NCBI GenBank assembly: GCA_934621665.1
Contig: CAKTUT010000106.1
Coordinates: 1 to 6,119 of the forward strand
Length of the DNA: 6,119 nucleotides
Direction of reading: 5' to 3'
Source of the DNA: an uncultured Oscillospiraceae bacterium
GTDB lineage: Bacteria > Bacillota > Clostridia > Oscillospirales > Oscillospiraceae
Made by a program: the position numbers and the translations under genes. Under the pieces are notes generated by a model, which was not told where the DNA came from, ran no database searches, and was given only the letters and a program-made list of their open reading frames with translations. Below, one piece after another: positions 1 to 5,398 of the stretch (positions are counted from its first letter, which is position 1; the number at the start of each line of letters is the position of its first letter).

Positions 1-1
1 C

Positions 2-1981
2 GCCGCAGCCTGCTTTTATGCGGCAGTGACAGGCTTCCTGCCGCCGGAATCGCTGGAACGGCTGGAGGAGGACTCGCTTCTTTCGCTGCCACAGGCGGGC
101 GTGCCAGTGCCGGAGTGGCTCAATCAGGCCATTTTAAAGGCGATGGCTGTGCGCGCGGAGGATCGCTATCAGACAGCAGCGGAGTTTCTTGCGGCAATTG
201 AGGGAAAGCCGCTGGAGGCTTCGACACCGCAGCCGGAAAAGAGCGGCCTGCGAGAACGGCTGCAAAGTGAGCTGGAGCGTCGAAAGGCAATTGCCGAGGA
301 GGAAGCGGCGAAAAAGGAGGCGCTTCGCGCCAAAATTGCCGCCGAGGAAGCGGCGCGCCGTGAAGCAGCGGAAAAGAAAGCTGCAGAGGAGGCAGCAAGA
401 CGCAAAGCGGCGGAGGAACGCGCCGCGGCAGAACTGGCAGAGCGAAAAAAGCGTGAGGCTGAGGAAGCTGCGCGGTTGGAAGCGGAACGCGCGGCACGAG
501 CCGCAGCGGAAAAAGCCGAGCGTGAACGCAGAAAAGCGGAGGAAGCGGCTCGCCGCAAGGCCGAGCAGGAGGCAGCAGAGCGCCGCAGAGCGGAAGAAAA
601 AGCGCGCGCTGAAGCACAAAAGGCGGAACACGAGCGCCGAGAAGCGGAAAAGGCCGAAAAGCGCAGGGCAGAGCAGGCGGCAAAGCTTGCCGCAGAACAG
701 GCAAAGCGCGAAGCGCGCGAGGCAAGGACGGCTTCCAGACAAAAGCAAACCGAGGAAAAAGCGGAACGAAAAGCGGCACAGCATACACAAACGCCCGCCG
801 CAAAAACAAACGGTAGGCGTACTGCTGCGATTGCGGCGGCAGCCGCCGTCATAATCTGTACTGGCGGGGCGGGATACTTTCTGCTGCGGCCGGCAGCTCA
901 GGCAAACAAGCCATCGGAAGCTCCGGCGCAGACCGTTTTGGATGTGCAGCAGGAGCGAGGGGATCAGCCGGAACTGCCGCGCGATGTGCAGATTGGCGGA
1001 AACGAGTATGCGATAACGCGGGAAACGCTTGATCTTGGCAATCAGACGCTGACGCAAGCGGATTTTGATGCATTGGTGCAGATGGATAATTTGCAGGAGC
1101 TTTGCCTGACGGTTGATGATGTGCAAACACTGGCAGAGCTTGCCCGTCTGCCGCAGCTGAAAACGCTGCGTGTGACGCTGACGAGCGAGAGCTATGATCT
1201 GCGGATGCTGGGACAGTGTGCGGCACTTGAAACGCTGGAGCTGGATGGCGAGGCTGTGCAGCTTGCGGATTTTTCCGACTTGGCGCAGTTGACAAGTCTG
1301 AAAACACTCAAGCTCCGCATGAACGGCCTACAGTGCCTTGCGGGCTTGGAGAACATGACCGGACTTGAAACACTTTGCGTTGCGGACGATGCGGAGCAGT
1401 GTGCATATGATGACCTCACGCCGCTTGCGGGGCTGACGCAGCTAAAAACGCTGGTGCTCCCGGCGCAGGAAAACAACGAACCGCTGGATATCGCGCCACT
1501 TGCAAATTTGACACAGCTGCAAAGGCTTACGCTTCCATGCTATGTGGCGGATCTGTCGCCGATTTCGAAGCTTACGGAGCTGACTTCGTTGACAGTAGCG
1601 CTTGCACCTGAGATTCATGAGCTGTCGGCGTTGGAAAATCTGACAAAGCTGACGCAGCTGTCGGTTTTATCGGCAGGTGACGAGTTGGATGAGGGCGGAC
1701 TGGGCGACCTTTCTGCACTGGCGAGGCTGACAAAGCTGGAGTCGCTCAGCCTGACCGGCAACCGGATTTCGGATTTAACACCGCTTGCAGAGCTTACGGC
1801 GCTTTCGCATCTGGAGCTGAGCGGCGAGTGCATTTCGGATTTGTCGCCGCTGAAGAACGCGACGGCGCTGACATATCTGTCTGTTACCAATTACGGCTTT
1901 GACACGCCCAAGGTGACCGACTGGTCGCCGGTGGCGCATGTAAAGACAGTGGAAATCAATCAACCAGAGGGAGGAGAATGA
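2..1981 (+). CDS. Membrane Ser/Thr protein kinase with charged helix, one TM span and LRR ectodomain (5' partial)
   Basis: The reading frame is open from base 2, so the start and most of the kinase domain (including the HRD and DFG motifs) lie upstream. What remains is the end of a Hanks-type kinase C-lobe (about 2-205): a YAAVTGFLPPESLERL helix/loop, then ILKAMAVRAEDRYQTAAEF, which carries the conserved subdomain XI Arg. Next come about 180 residues of Glu/Ala/Arg/Lys helix without Gly or Pro (245-790), one hydrophobic span (821-886) preceded by NGRR, and a leucine-rich-repeat domain (about 1024-1963) that runs to the C-terminus. By the positive-inside rule, kinase and helix are cytoplasmic and the LRR is outside. 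The expected role is ATP-dependent Ser/Thr phosphorylation controlled by something the LRR binds; ligand and substrates are unknown. The downstream FHA and PP2C genes supply matching readers and erasers. The kinase call rests on C-lobe signatures only. The TGA overlaps the next ATG. Confidence 0.87.
   Translation, partial: AAACFYAAVTGFLPPESLERLEEDSLLSLPQAGVPVPEWLNQAILKAMAVRAEDRYQTAAEFLAAIEGKPLEASTPQPEKSGLRERLQSELERRKAIAEEEAAKKEALRAKIAAEEAARREAAEKKAAEEAARRKAAEERAAAELAERKKREAEEAARLEAERAARAAAEKAERERRKAEEAARRKAEQEAAERRRAEEKARAEAQKAEHERREAEKAEKRRAEQAAKLAAEQAKREAREARTASRQKQTEEKAERKAAQHTQTPAAKTNGRRTAAIAAAAAVIICTGGAGYFLLRPAAQANKPSEAPAQTVLDVQQERGDQPELPRDVQIGGNEYAITRETLDLGNQTLTQADFDALVQMDNLQELCLTVDDVQTLAELARLPQLKTLRVTLTSESYDLRMLGQCAALETLELDGEAVQLADFSDLAQLTSLKTLKLRMNGLQCLAGLENMTGLETLCVADDAEQCAYDDLTPLAGLTQLKTLVLPAQENNEPLDIAPLANLTQLQRLTLPCYVADLSPISKLTELTSLTVALAPEIHELSALENLTKLTQLSVLSAGDELDEGGLGDLSALARLTKLESLSLTGNRISDLTPLAELTALSHLELSGECISDLSPLKNATALTYLSVTNYGFDTPKVTDWSPVAHVKTVEINQPEGGE
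245..790 (+). repeat. Low-complexity E/A/R/K charged helix in the kinase juxtamembrane region
   Basis: About 180 codons encode almost only Glu, Ala, Arg and Lys, in recurring units such as AEEAARR, AEKKAAEEA and AERRRAEE, with no Gly or Pro. Residues of opposite charge are spaced 3-4 apart, as in single alpha helices and TolA-like stalks. If fully helical, at 1.5 angstrom per residue it would be about 27 nm long. It lies between the kinase lobe and the membrane span, so it is probably a cytoplasmic spacer or dimerising coiled coil. Hydrophobic heptads are sparse, which favours a single helix over a classical coiled coil. The same purine-rich DNA produces long spurious open frames in other registers and on the other strand. 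Confidence 0.85.
1024..1963 (+). repeat. Leucine-rich-repeat ectodomain, about 13-14 units
   Basis: Successive units of about 22-27 residues carry the LxxLxL strand: LQELCL, LKTLRV, LETLEL, LKTLKL, LETLCV, LKTLVL, LQRLTL, LTSLTV, LTQLSV, LESLSL, LSHLEL and LTYLSV, with a divergent VKTVEI at the end. Several carry the internalin-type half (ISDLTPLAELT, ISDLSPLKN, DLTPLAGLT). The units are strongly degenerate in spacing, with insertions after LPAQ and LSAG. The domain follows the membrane span and ends a few residues before the stop, with no cell-wall sorting signal or later membrane span. It is therefore predicted to be outside the membrane and anchored only by the single upstream span. LRRs of this class bind proteins or glycans; the ligand is not inferable. 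Confidence 0.9.
1966..1976 (+). promoter_or_regulatory. Ribosome-binding site of the zinc-ribbon/FHA gene, allowing two starts
   Basis: The extended purine tract AGAGGGAGGAG can serve two ATGs. For ATG 1978 the GAGG part sits 7 nt upstream, but AGGAG is only 1 nt away. For ATG 1987 the AGGAG core is 10 nt upstream. Proteins of this type usually begin a few residues before the first Cys, which slightly favours 1987. ATG 1978 gives the four-base stop/start overlap with the kinase gene. Confidence 0.6.
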
Positions 1982-2661
1982 CCACCATGTCACAAATTGA
2001 ATGTGGACGCGGACATCTTTATGATCCGAAAAAATACGCGGCCTGTCCCTACTGCAACACCGAGCAGCAGGCGGTAAGCGTGCCGTTTGGCGCGGCGCGC
2101 ATCCCAGTGACGCAGGAGCAAAAGACCATGCCCCCGCGTATGGACAGCGCGGGCGCGCCAATATCGACGACACAGCAGCAGAAAACCATGCCGCCGCGCG
2201 GCTATGGTCTGTTTGGTGAGCGCACGGAAACGCAGCCAGAGCCGGTTGCAGTATCCGCTCCGGCCAAGACGCTTGGCGTTTTGGAGCAGACGGACGGCTT
2301 TGACCCAGTAGTCGGCTGGCTTGTGTGCACGCAGGGCGGTGTGCGCGGCCAGAGCTTTAACCTGCGCGGCGGCATCAATACCATTGGCCGCAGCGCCCAA
2401 ATGGATATCAGCATTCCGGGCGATCTGACAATTTCGTCGGAGAACCACGCAAAGGTGACCTACAGCGCACGGAATAACCGCTTTCAGCTCGTTCCGGGTG
2501 AGAGCCGGAACATTGTTTACTGCAACGGCGAGGAGGTGCTTGCGCCGCTTGTGCTCCATGCGTATGATGTGATCGACTTTGGACAGACGAAGCTTCTGTT
2601 CGTGCCGCTTTGCTGTGAACAATTTTCGTGGCAGGAGGAGACGGAACGTGGGGCTGTTTAA
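1978..2661 (+). CDS. Zinc-ribbon-like and FHA domain phosphothreonine-binding protein
   Basis: A soluble protein of 227 residues from ATG 1978, or 224 from ATG 1987 (numbering below uses 1987). The N-terminus has a compact Cys/His motif, C6-x3-H10-x9-C20-P-Y-C23, probably one zinc site. A flexible Gln/Pro/Thr-rich linker follows, with two copies of TQxQKTMPPR (Thr47 and Thr67 after Lys) and a KTLGVLEQT segment before the FHA domain. The FHA domain (about 108-212) shows IGRS (G134, R135, S136), ISSENH (S150, H154) and a C-terminal NG (180-181), the residues expected to contact phosphothreonine. No membrane span or signal peptide is seen, so it is cytoplasmic. It is likely a scaffold or adaptor recruited by threonines phosphorylated by the upstream kinase, and its own linker threonines are candidate sites. 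Its end overlaps the PP2C start by 14 bp. Confidence in FHA is high; the zinc call is by motif only. Confidence 0.9.
   Translation: MTTMSQIECGRGHLYDPKKYAACPYCNTEQQAVSVPFGAARIPVTQEQKTMPPRMDSAGAPISTTQQQKTMPPRGYGLFGERTETQPEPVAVSAPAKTLGVLEQTDGFDPVVGWLVCTQGGVRGQSFNLRGGINTIGRSAQMDISIPGDLTISSENHAKVTYSARNNRFQLVPGESRNIVYCNGEEVLAPLVLHAYDVIDFGQTKLLFVPLCCEQFSWQEETERGAV
2110..2199 (+). repeat. Duplicated TQxQKTMPPR linker motif
   Basis: Codons 2110-2139 encode TQEQKTMPPR and codons 2170-2199 encode TQQQKTMPPR. They are exactly 60 bp (20 residues) apart and 9 of 10 residues are identical, inside an otherwise unstructured linker. The flanks also match loosely (IPV before the first, APIST before the second). 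The codons differ at several third positions (for example cccccgcgt against ccgccgcgc), so the peptide appears to be maintained rather than freshly copied. Candidate role: phosphothreonine or docking site. Confidence 0.75.
2633..2640 (+). promoter_or_regulatory. Strong ribosome-binding site deciding the GTG start at 2648
   Basis: AGGAGGAG lies 7 nt upstream of GTG 2648, inside the end of the FHA gene. No comparable site precedes the in-frame TTG at 2579, whose use would add 23 Arg-rich residues unlike the rest of the protein. GTG 2648 is therefore the preferred start. Confidence 0.85.
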
Positions 2662-3493
2662 ACGAAAAGCGTCCCGAACGGTGCTTGACGAGGTAAAAAC
2701 CGCGCCGCCGGGGCAGGGCTGCTTTGATTTACAGTTGGGGAATGTCCAGGGTATCGGCACACGGCAGACACAGGAGGACTCGTTTGCGTTCTCCGGCGCA
2801 AGCGGCGCGGCCGCGTCAACAAAGGACGGGGTGGTTGCTGTTCTTGCGGATGGCATGGGCGGCATGGCACATGGGCGCGCGTGCAGCGAGGCCGCTGTGG
2901 CGGGATTGTGTGCACTGTATGCCGAGCTTGGCGGCGATGCGCCTATGGATACGCTGAAAGCGGGTGTAGACAGACTGAACCAGTCAATTTTTGAACGCTT
3001 TGACGGTAAAAGCGGCACAACGGCGCTGGCGGCGTACCTGAATCAGGATGGTATCCGCTGGCTCAGTATCGGCGACAGCGCAATTTTTCTGCGGCGCGGC
3101 GATGGCGTGTACCAGCTCAATTGTGCGCACAACCAGTGCAACGCGCTCTACATCCGCGCGCTGAGTGAAGAGCCGATGAACCCGCTGCCTGCACAGCAGA
3201 ACCCGGATGCACCGCGGCTTCGTTCATTTCTCGGGATGCGGGTAAGACCGGAGATCGATATAAGCATCCGGCCGCTCCCGCTTAAAACGGGCGATGCGAT
3301 TTTGCTTTGCAGCGACGGCATCAGCGGCGTTTTAAATACGCAGGAGCTATTGCGGGCAATGTCACTTCCGCCGACGGAGGGATGCGCGCAGCTTGAGACG
3401 ATGATTTTAGAGAAAAACAGTGGCAGTCAGGACAACTATACCGGCATCCTGATTGCGTATACGGGAGGAGCGATTTGTGATGAAGAAGCATAG
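2648..3493 (+). CDS. PP2C-family Ser/Thr protein phosphatase (first copy)
   Basis: 281 residues from GTG 2648, chosen because of the strong upstream AGGAGGAG. The protein has no signal peptide or membrane span, so it is cytoplasmic. It starts with a basic tail (GLFKRK), then a full PPM/PP2C core: GTRQTQED with phosphate-binding Arg39 and metal ligand Asp44, VLADGMGG (Asp68), SGTTA (122-126), SIGDSAIF (Asp143), LLCSDGISG (Asp223) and QDNYTGI (Asp262). All the metal-ligand aspartates I look for are there, so it should be an active Mn/Mg-dependent phosphatase reversing the kinase. GDSA replaces the usual GDSR, and the segment between GDSA and the SDG motif (about 150-210) is long and carries its own sequence (NCAHNQCNALYIRAL). 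It overlaps the FHA gene by 14 bp and the protease gene by 14 bp. It differs strongly from the second PP2C downstream, so the two are not a recent duplication. Confidence 0.92.
   Translation: MGLFKRKASRTVLDEVKTAPPGQGCFDLQLGNVQGIGTRQTQEDSFAFSGASGAAASTKDGVVAVLADGMGGMAHGRACSEAAVAGLCALYAELGGDAPMDTLKAGVDRLNQSIFERFDGKSGTTALAAYLNQDGIRWLSIGDSAIFLRRGDGVYQLNCAHNQCNALYIRALSEEPMNPLPAQQNPDAPRLRSFLGMRVRPEIDISIRPLPLKTGDAILLCSDGISGVLNTQELLRAMSLPPTEGCAQLETMILEKNSGSQDNYTGILIAYTGGAICDEEA
3463..3470 (+). promoter_or_regulatory. Ribosome-binding site for the protease-FHA gene
   Basis: GGGAGGAG lies 9 nt before ATG 3480 and 6 nt before an adjacent in-frame GTG at 3477. Either gives a normal signal peptide beginning (V)MKKHR. 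An in-frame TTG at 3453 lies before this site and would place charged residues ahead of the signal peptide, so it was not used. Confidence 0.8.
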
Positions 3494-4685
3494 AATCTTG
3501 AGCTTGGCGCTTTGCGTGGTGTTGGTATTCATGATGGCGATTCCGGCAGCGGCAGCATTTGACGCGAACGTGTTGGACGGCATTATTATGATCTACTCTG
3601 GCACGCCGGATGAGGACGGAAATATGCGCTATTGGCGCGGAACTGGCTTTTTTGTTGGCGAGGCAGATGAAAATCCGCAGTATATCGTCACGAACTGCCA
3701 TGTGGTGGAGGAGTTTATCCTTGCAGGCAAGGGTGTTGGCGGCGGTGCGCTTCGCGTGCTGTTTGATCAGGACGACGAGGCGGAGGCATATCTGGTTGAC
3801 TATGACGCGGAAAAGGATATTGCGGTTTTAAAGCTTGCCGAGCCGACGGACAAGCGTGTTGCGCTGACGCTGTGCCTTCCATCAAGCGAGCTGCTTGGCG
3901 CGGAGGTATACGCGGTTGGCTATCCGCTGGCGGCGGATATGACGGTACAGGCTGTGACGTCCTACAGCCAAAAGGACGCGACGGTGACAGGTGGACGCTT
4001 CAGCCGTCTTTTGACCGAGAGCAACACCGGCCGTCAACTGATTCAGACGGATACGGCGCTTTCGGGCGGCAATTCCGGTGGGCCTCTGATTGACGAGAGC
4101 GGCGCGGTTCTGGGTGTGAACACCTATGGGTCAAATCTCGACCAGAATCTGTTCTATGCGGTCAGCGTTTCAGAGGTTACGCCGATTTTAAAGCGTAACA
4201 GCATTGCCTTTACCATGGCGGATGAGGAAGCCGTGCCGGAGGCAGGACCGGAAAAGTCGGTTCGCTGGGTTTTGATTGCGGCGGCGGCAGTCCTTGTCGC
4301 GGCGATTATCGTTCTTTTGATCCTTTTGACGCGTAAGGGCGGCAAGCGGAAGCGGATCGGCGGCGTGATCCGGTCGCTTGCGCCGCAGCACAGTGGGCTT
4401 GCGGTGCAGATCAAAAATGCATCGGTCGTAGCCGGACGCGATGCGGCGCGTTGTACGCTGCTCTACCGCGATGGCACGCCCGGGGTCAGCAGCTGCCATT
4501 GCCAGATTCAGTTTGACGCGGCGAAAAAGCAGTTTGTTGTAACGGATCTTGGTTCAACGTATGGCACGTTCCTGATGAACGGCCAGCGGCTGAACCCGAA
4601 TCAGCCGGTGAAGTTGGCTGCTGGCAGTAGAATTTATCTGGGCGAGCCGGATAATATTTTGAGTCTGGAGCTGGATGGCGTATGA
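3480..4685 (+). CDS. Exported trypsin/HtrA-like serine protease tethered to a cytoplasmic FHA domain
   Basis: 401 residues from ATG 3480. Residues 1-26 form a signal peptide (MKKHR, hydrophobic core, PAAAA). Residues about 30-245 are a chymotrypsin-fold S1C-type protease with a complete catalytic triad: His74 in TNCHVV, Asp113 in EKDIAVLKL and Ser199 in GGNSGGPL. GYPLA and GVNTYG resemble the usual HtrA/DegP surroundings. There is no PDZ domain, where HtrA proteases usually have one or two. A membrane span (about 263-283) is followed by basic RKGGKRKR and then an FHA domain (about 316-398) with AGR (R320), SSCH (S337, H340), LGSTYGTF (358-364) and NG (367-368). The predicted topology is protease outside and FHA inside. 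This suggests that cytoplasmic phosphothreonine binding positions or gates an extracytoplasmic protease, or that the protease state is reported inward. The substrate is unknown. The start overlaps the first PP2C by 14 bp, and the stop overlaps the second PP2C by 4 bp. Confidence 0.93.
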   Translation: MKKHRILSLALCVVLVFMMAIPAAAAFDANVLDGIIMIYSGTPDEDGNMRYWRGTGFFVGEADENPQYIVTNCHVVEEFILAGKGVGGGALRVLFDQDDEAEAYLVDYDAEKDIAVLKLAEPTDKRVALTLCLPSSELLGAEVYAVGYPLAADMTVQAVTSYSQKDATVTGGRFSRLLTESNTGRQLIQTDTALSGGNSGGPLIDESGAVLGVNTYGSNLDQNLFYAVSVSEVTPILKRNSIAFTMADEEAVPEAGPEKSVRWVLIAAAAVLVAAIIVLLILLTRKGGKRKRIGGVIRSLAPQHSGLAVQIKNASVVAGRDAARCTLLYRDGTPGVSSCHCQIQFDAAKKQFVVTDLGSTYGTFLMNGQRLNPNQPVKLAAGSRIYLGEPDNILSLELDGV

Positions 4686-5398
4686 AACTGACATCCTTTG
4701 TTTACAGCAGCTGCGGCGGGCGGGAGCGAAATGAGGATACGGTATGCACTGCGCAGAATGGTGAACGCAGCCTTTTTGTGCTGGCTGACGGCCTTGGCGG
4801 CCATGCACGCGGAGAGGTCGCGTCGCAGGTGGCTGCGGATGCGATGGTAAGCGCATTTCCTGACGCGCAGCCGGAGGCGCTGCTTGCGGCTGTAGGTGCG
4901 GCGAATCAGGCTGTGTTGGAAGCACAAGCGGAAAGCGGCCAGAAGAATATGAAAACGACGCTGGTGTGCGTGTCAATTGACGGTGCGCGTGCCGCTTGGG
5001 CGCACATCGGCGACAGCCGCCTGTATCATTTTTCCGGCAGCGAGATCAAGACCAAGACGCGCGACCACTCTGTGAGCTTTAAAAAGTACTTGGGCGGCGA
5101 GATTTCCTATTTGGATATCAATCATGATCCGGATCGGTCAAGCCTCCTGCGCGTGCTTGGAAACGAGACGTGCCAGCCGGAGGCACAGCAGACGGAGCTG
5201 AAGCCGGGCGACGCGCTGCTGCTCTGCTCTGATGGCTTTTGGGAGTATGTGTATGATCAGGAGATGGTGATCGACTGGCTGAAATCAGCTACGCCGCAGC
5301 AGTGGGTTACATATATGCTGCTGCGCCTGATTGCGCGCATCCCGGCGCACAACGACAATTGCTCGGTCATTGCGATATTTGTGGAGGATGAACCATGA
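4682..5398 (+). CDS. PP2C-family Ser/Thr protein phosphatase (second copy)
   Basis: 238 residues from ATG 4682, close to the minimal size of a bacterial PP2C, cytoplasmic, with no extra domain. Motifs in order: GGRERNED (phosphate-binding Arg14, metal ligand Asp19), VLADGLGGHARGE (Asp36), KTTLVCV, HIGDSRLYHF (Asp111, Arg113), TRDHS (126-130), LLCSDGFWEYV (Asp184) and NDNCSVI (Asp225). This is the textbook set, so an active Mn/Mg-dependent Ser/Thr phosphatase is expected. The ribosome-binding site is weak: GGAG at 4667-4670 is 11 nt from the ATG. The ATGA overlap with the protease-FHA stop makes translational coupling likely. Its position right after an FHA-containing gene, like the first PP2C after the first FHA gene, gives a repeated FHA-then-PP2C order. 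SDGFWE and GDSR set it apart from the first copy. Confidence 0.95.
   Translation: MKLTSFVYSSCGGRERNEDTVCTAQNGERSLFVLADGLGGHARGEVASQVAADAMVSAFPDAQPEALLAAVGAANQAVLEAQAESGQKNMKTTLVCVSIDGARAAWAHIGDSRLYHFSGSEIKTKTRDHSVSFKKYLGGEISYLDINHDPDRSSLLRVLGNETCQPEAQQTELKPGDALLLCSDGFWEYVYDQEMVIDWLKSATPQQWVTYMLLRLIARIPAHNDNCSVIAIFVEDEP
5383..5387 (+). promoter_or_regulatory. Ribosome-binding site for the VWA gene
   Basis: GGAGG lies 7 nt upstream of ATG 5395, within the last codons of the second PP2C. It supports a start that overlaps the PP2C stop by four bases. Confidence 0.8.

Noticed and set aside
26..28. GTG as the start of the first gene
   Set aside because: The frame is open upstream to the window edge and encodes further kinase C-lobe residues (ACFYAA), so this is an internal Val codon of a truncated gene.
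189..854. Alternative plus-strand frame giving an Arg/Lys/Gln-rich protein of about 221 residues
   Set aside because: A register shift of the low-complexity charged helix; no ribosome-binding site or recognisable domain, and it lies fully inside the real kinase frame.
120..1126. Several long open frames on the minus strand across the kinase helix region
   Set aside because: They arise from the stop-poor purine-rich repeat. Their products are compositionally biased (Ser/Ala/Arg or Pro/Leu/Phe) with no domain, and the plus frame encodes clear kinase, TM and LRR features.
2579..2647. TTG start giving a 23-residue N-terminal extension of the first PP2C
   Set aside because: No ribosome-binding site; the extension is Arg-rich shadow of the FHA coding sequence, and GTG 2648 has AGGAGGAG at 7 nt.
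1990..3018. Minus-strand open frame of about 342 codons over the FHA and PP2C genes
   Set aside because: The opposite strand holds two genes with intact catalytic and binding motifs and proper ribosome-binding sites. The minus product shows no motif.
3453..3479. TTG start upstream of the protease signal peptide
   Set aside because: It lies before the GGGAGGAG site and would add a charged segment ahead of a normal signal peptide.
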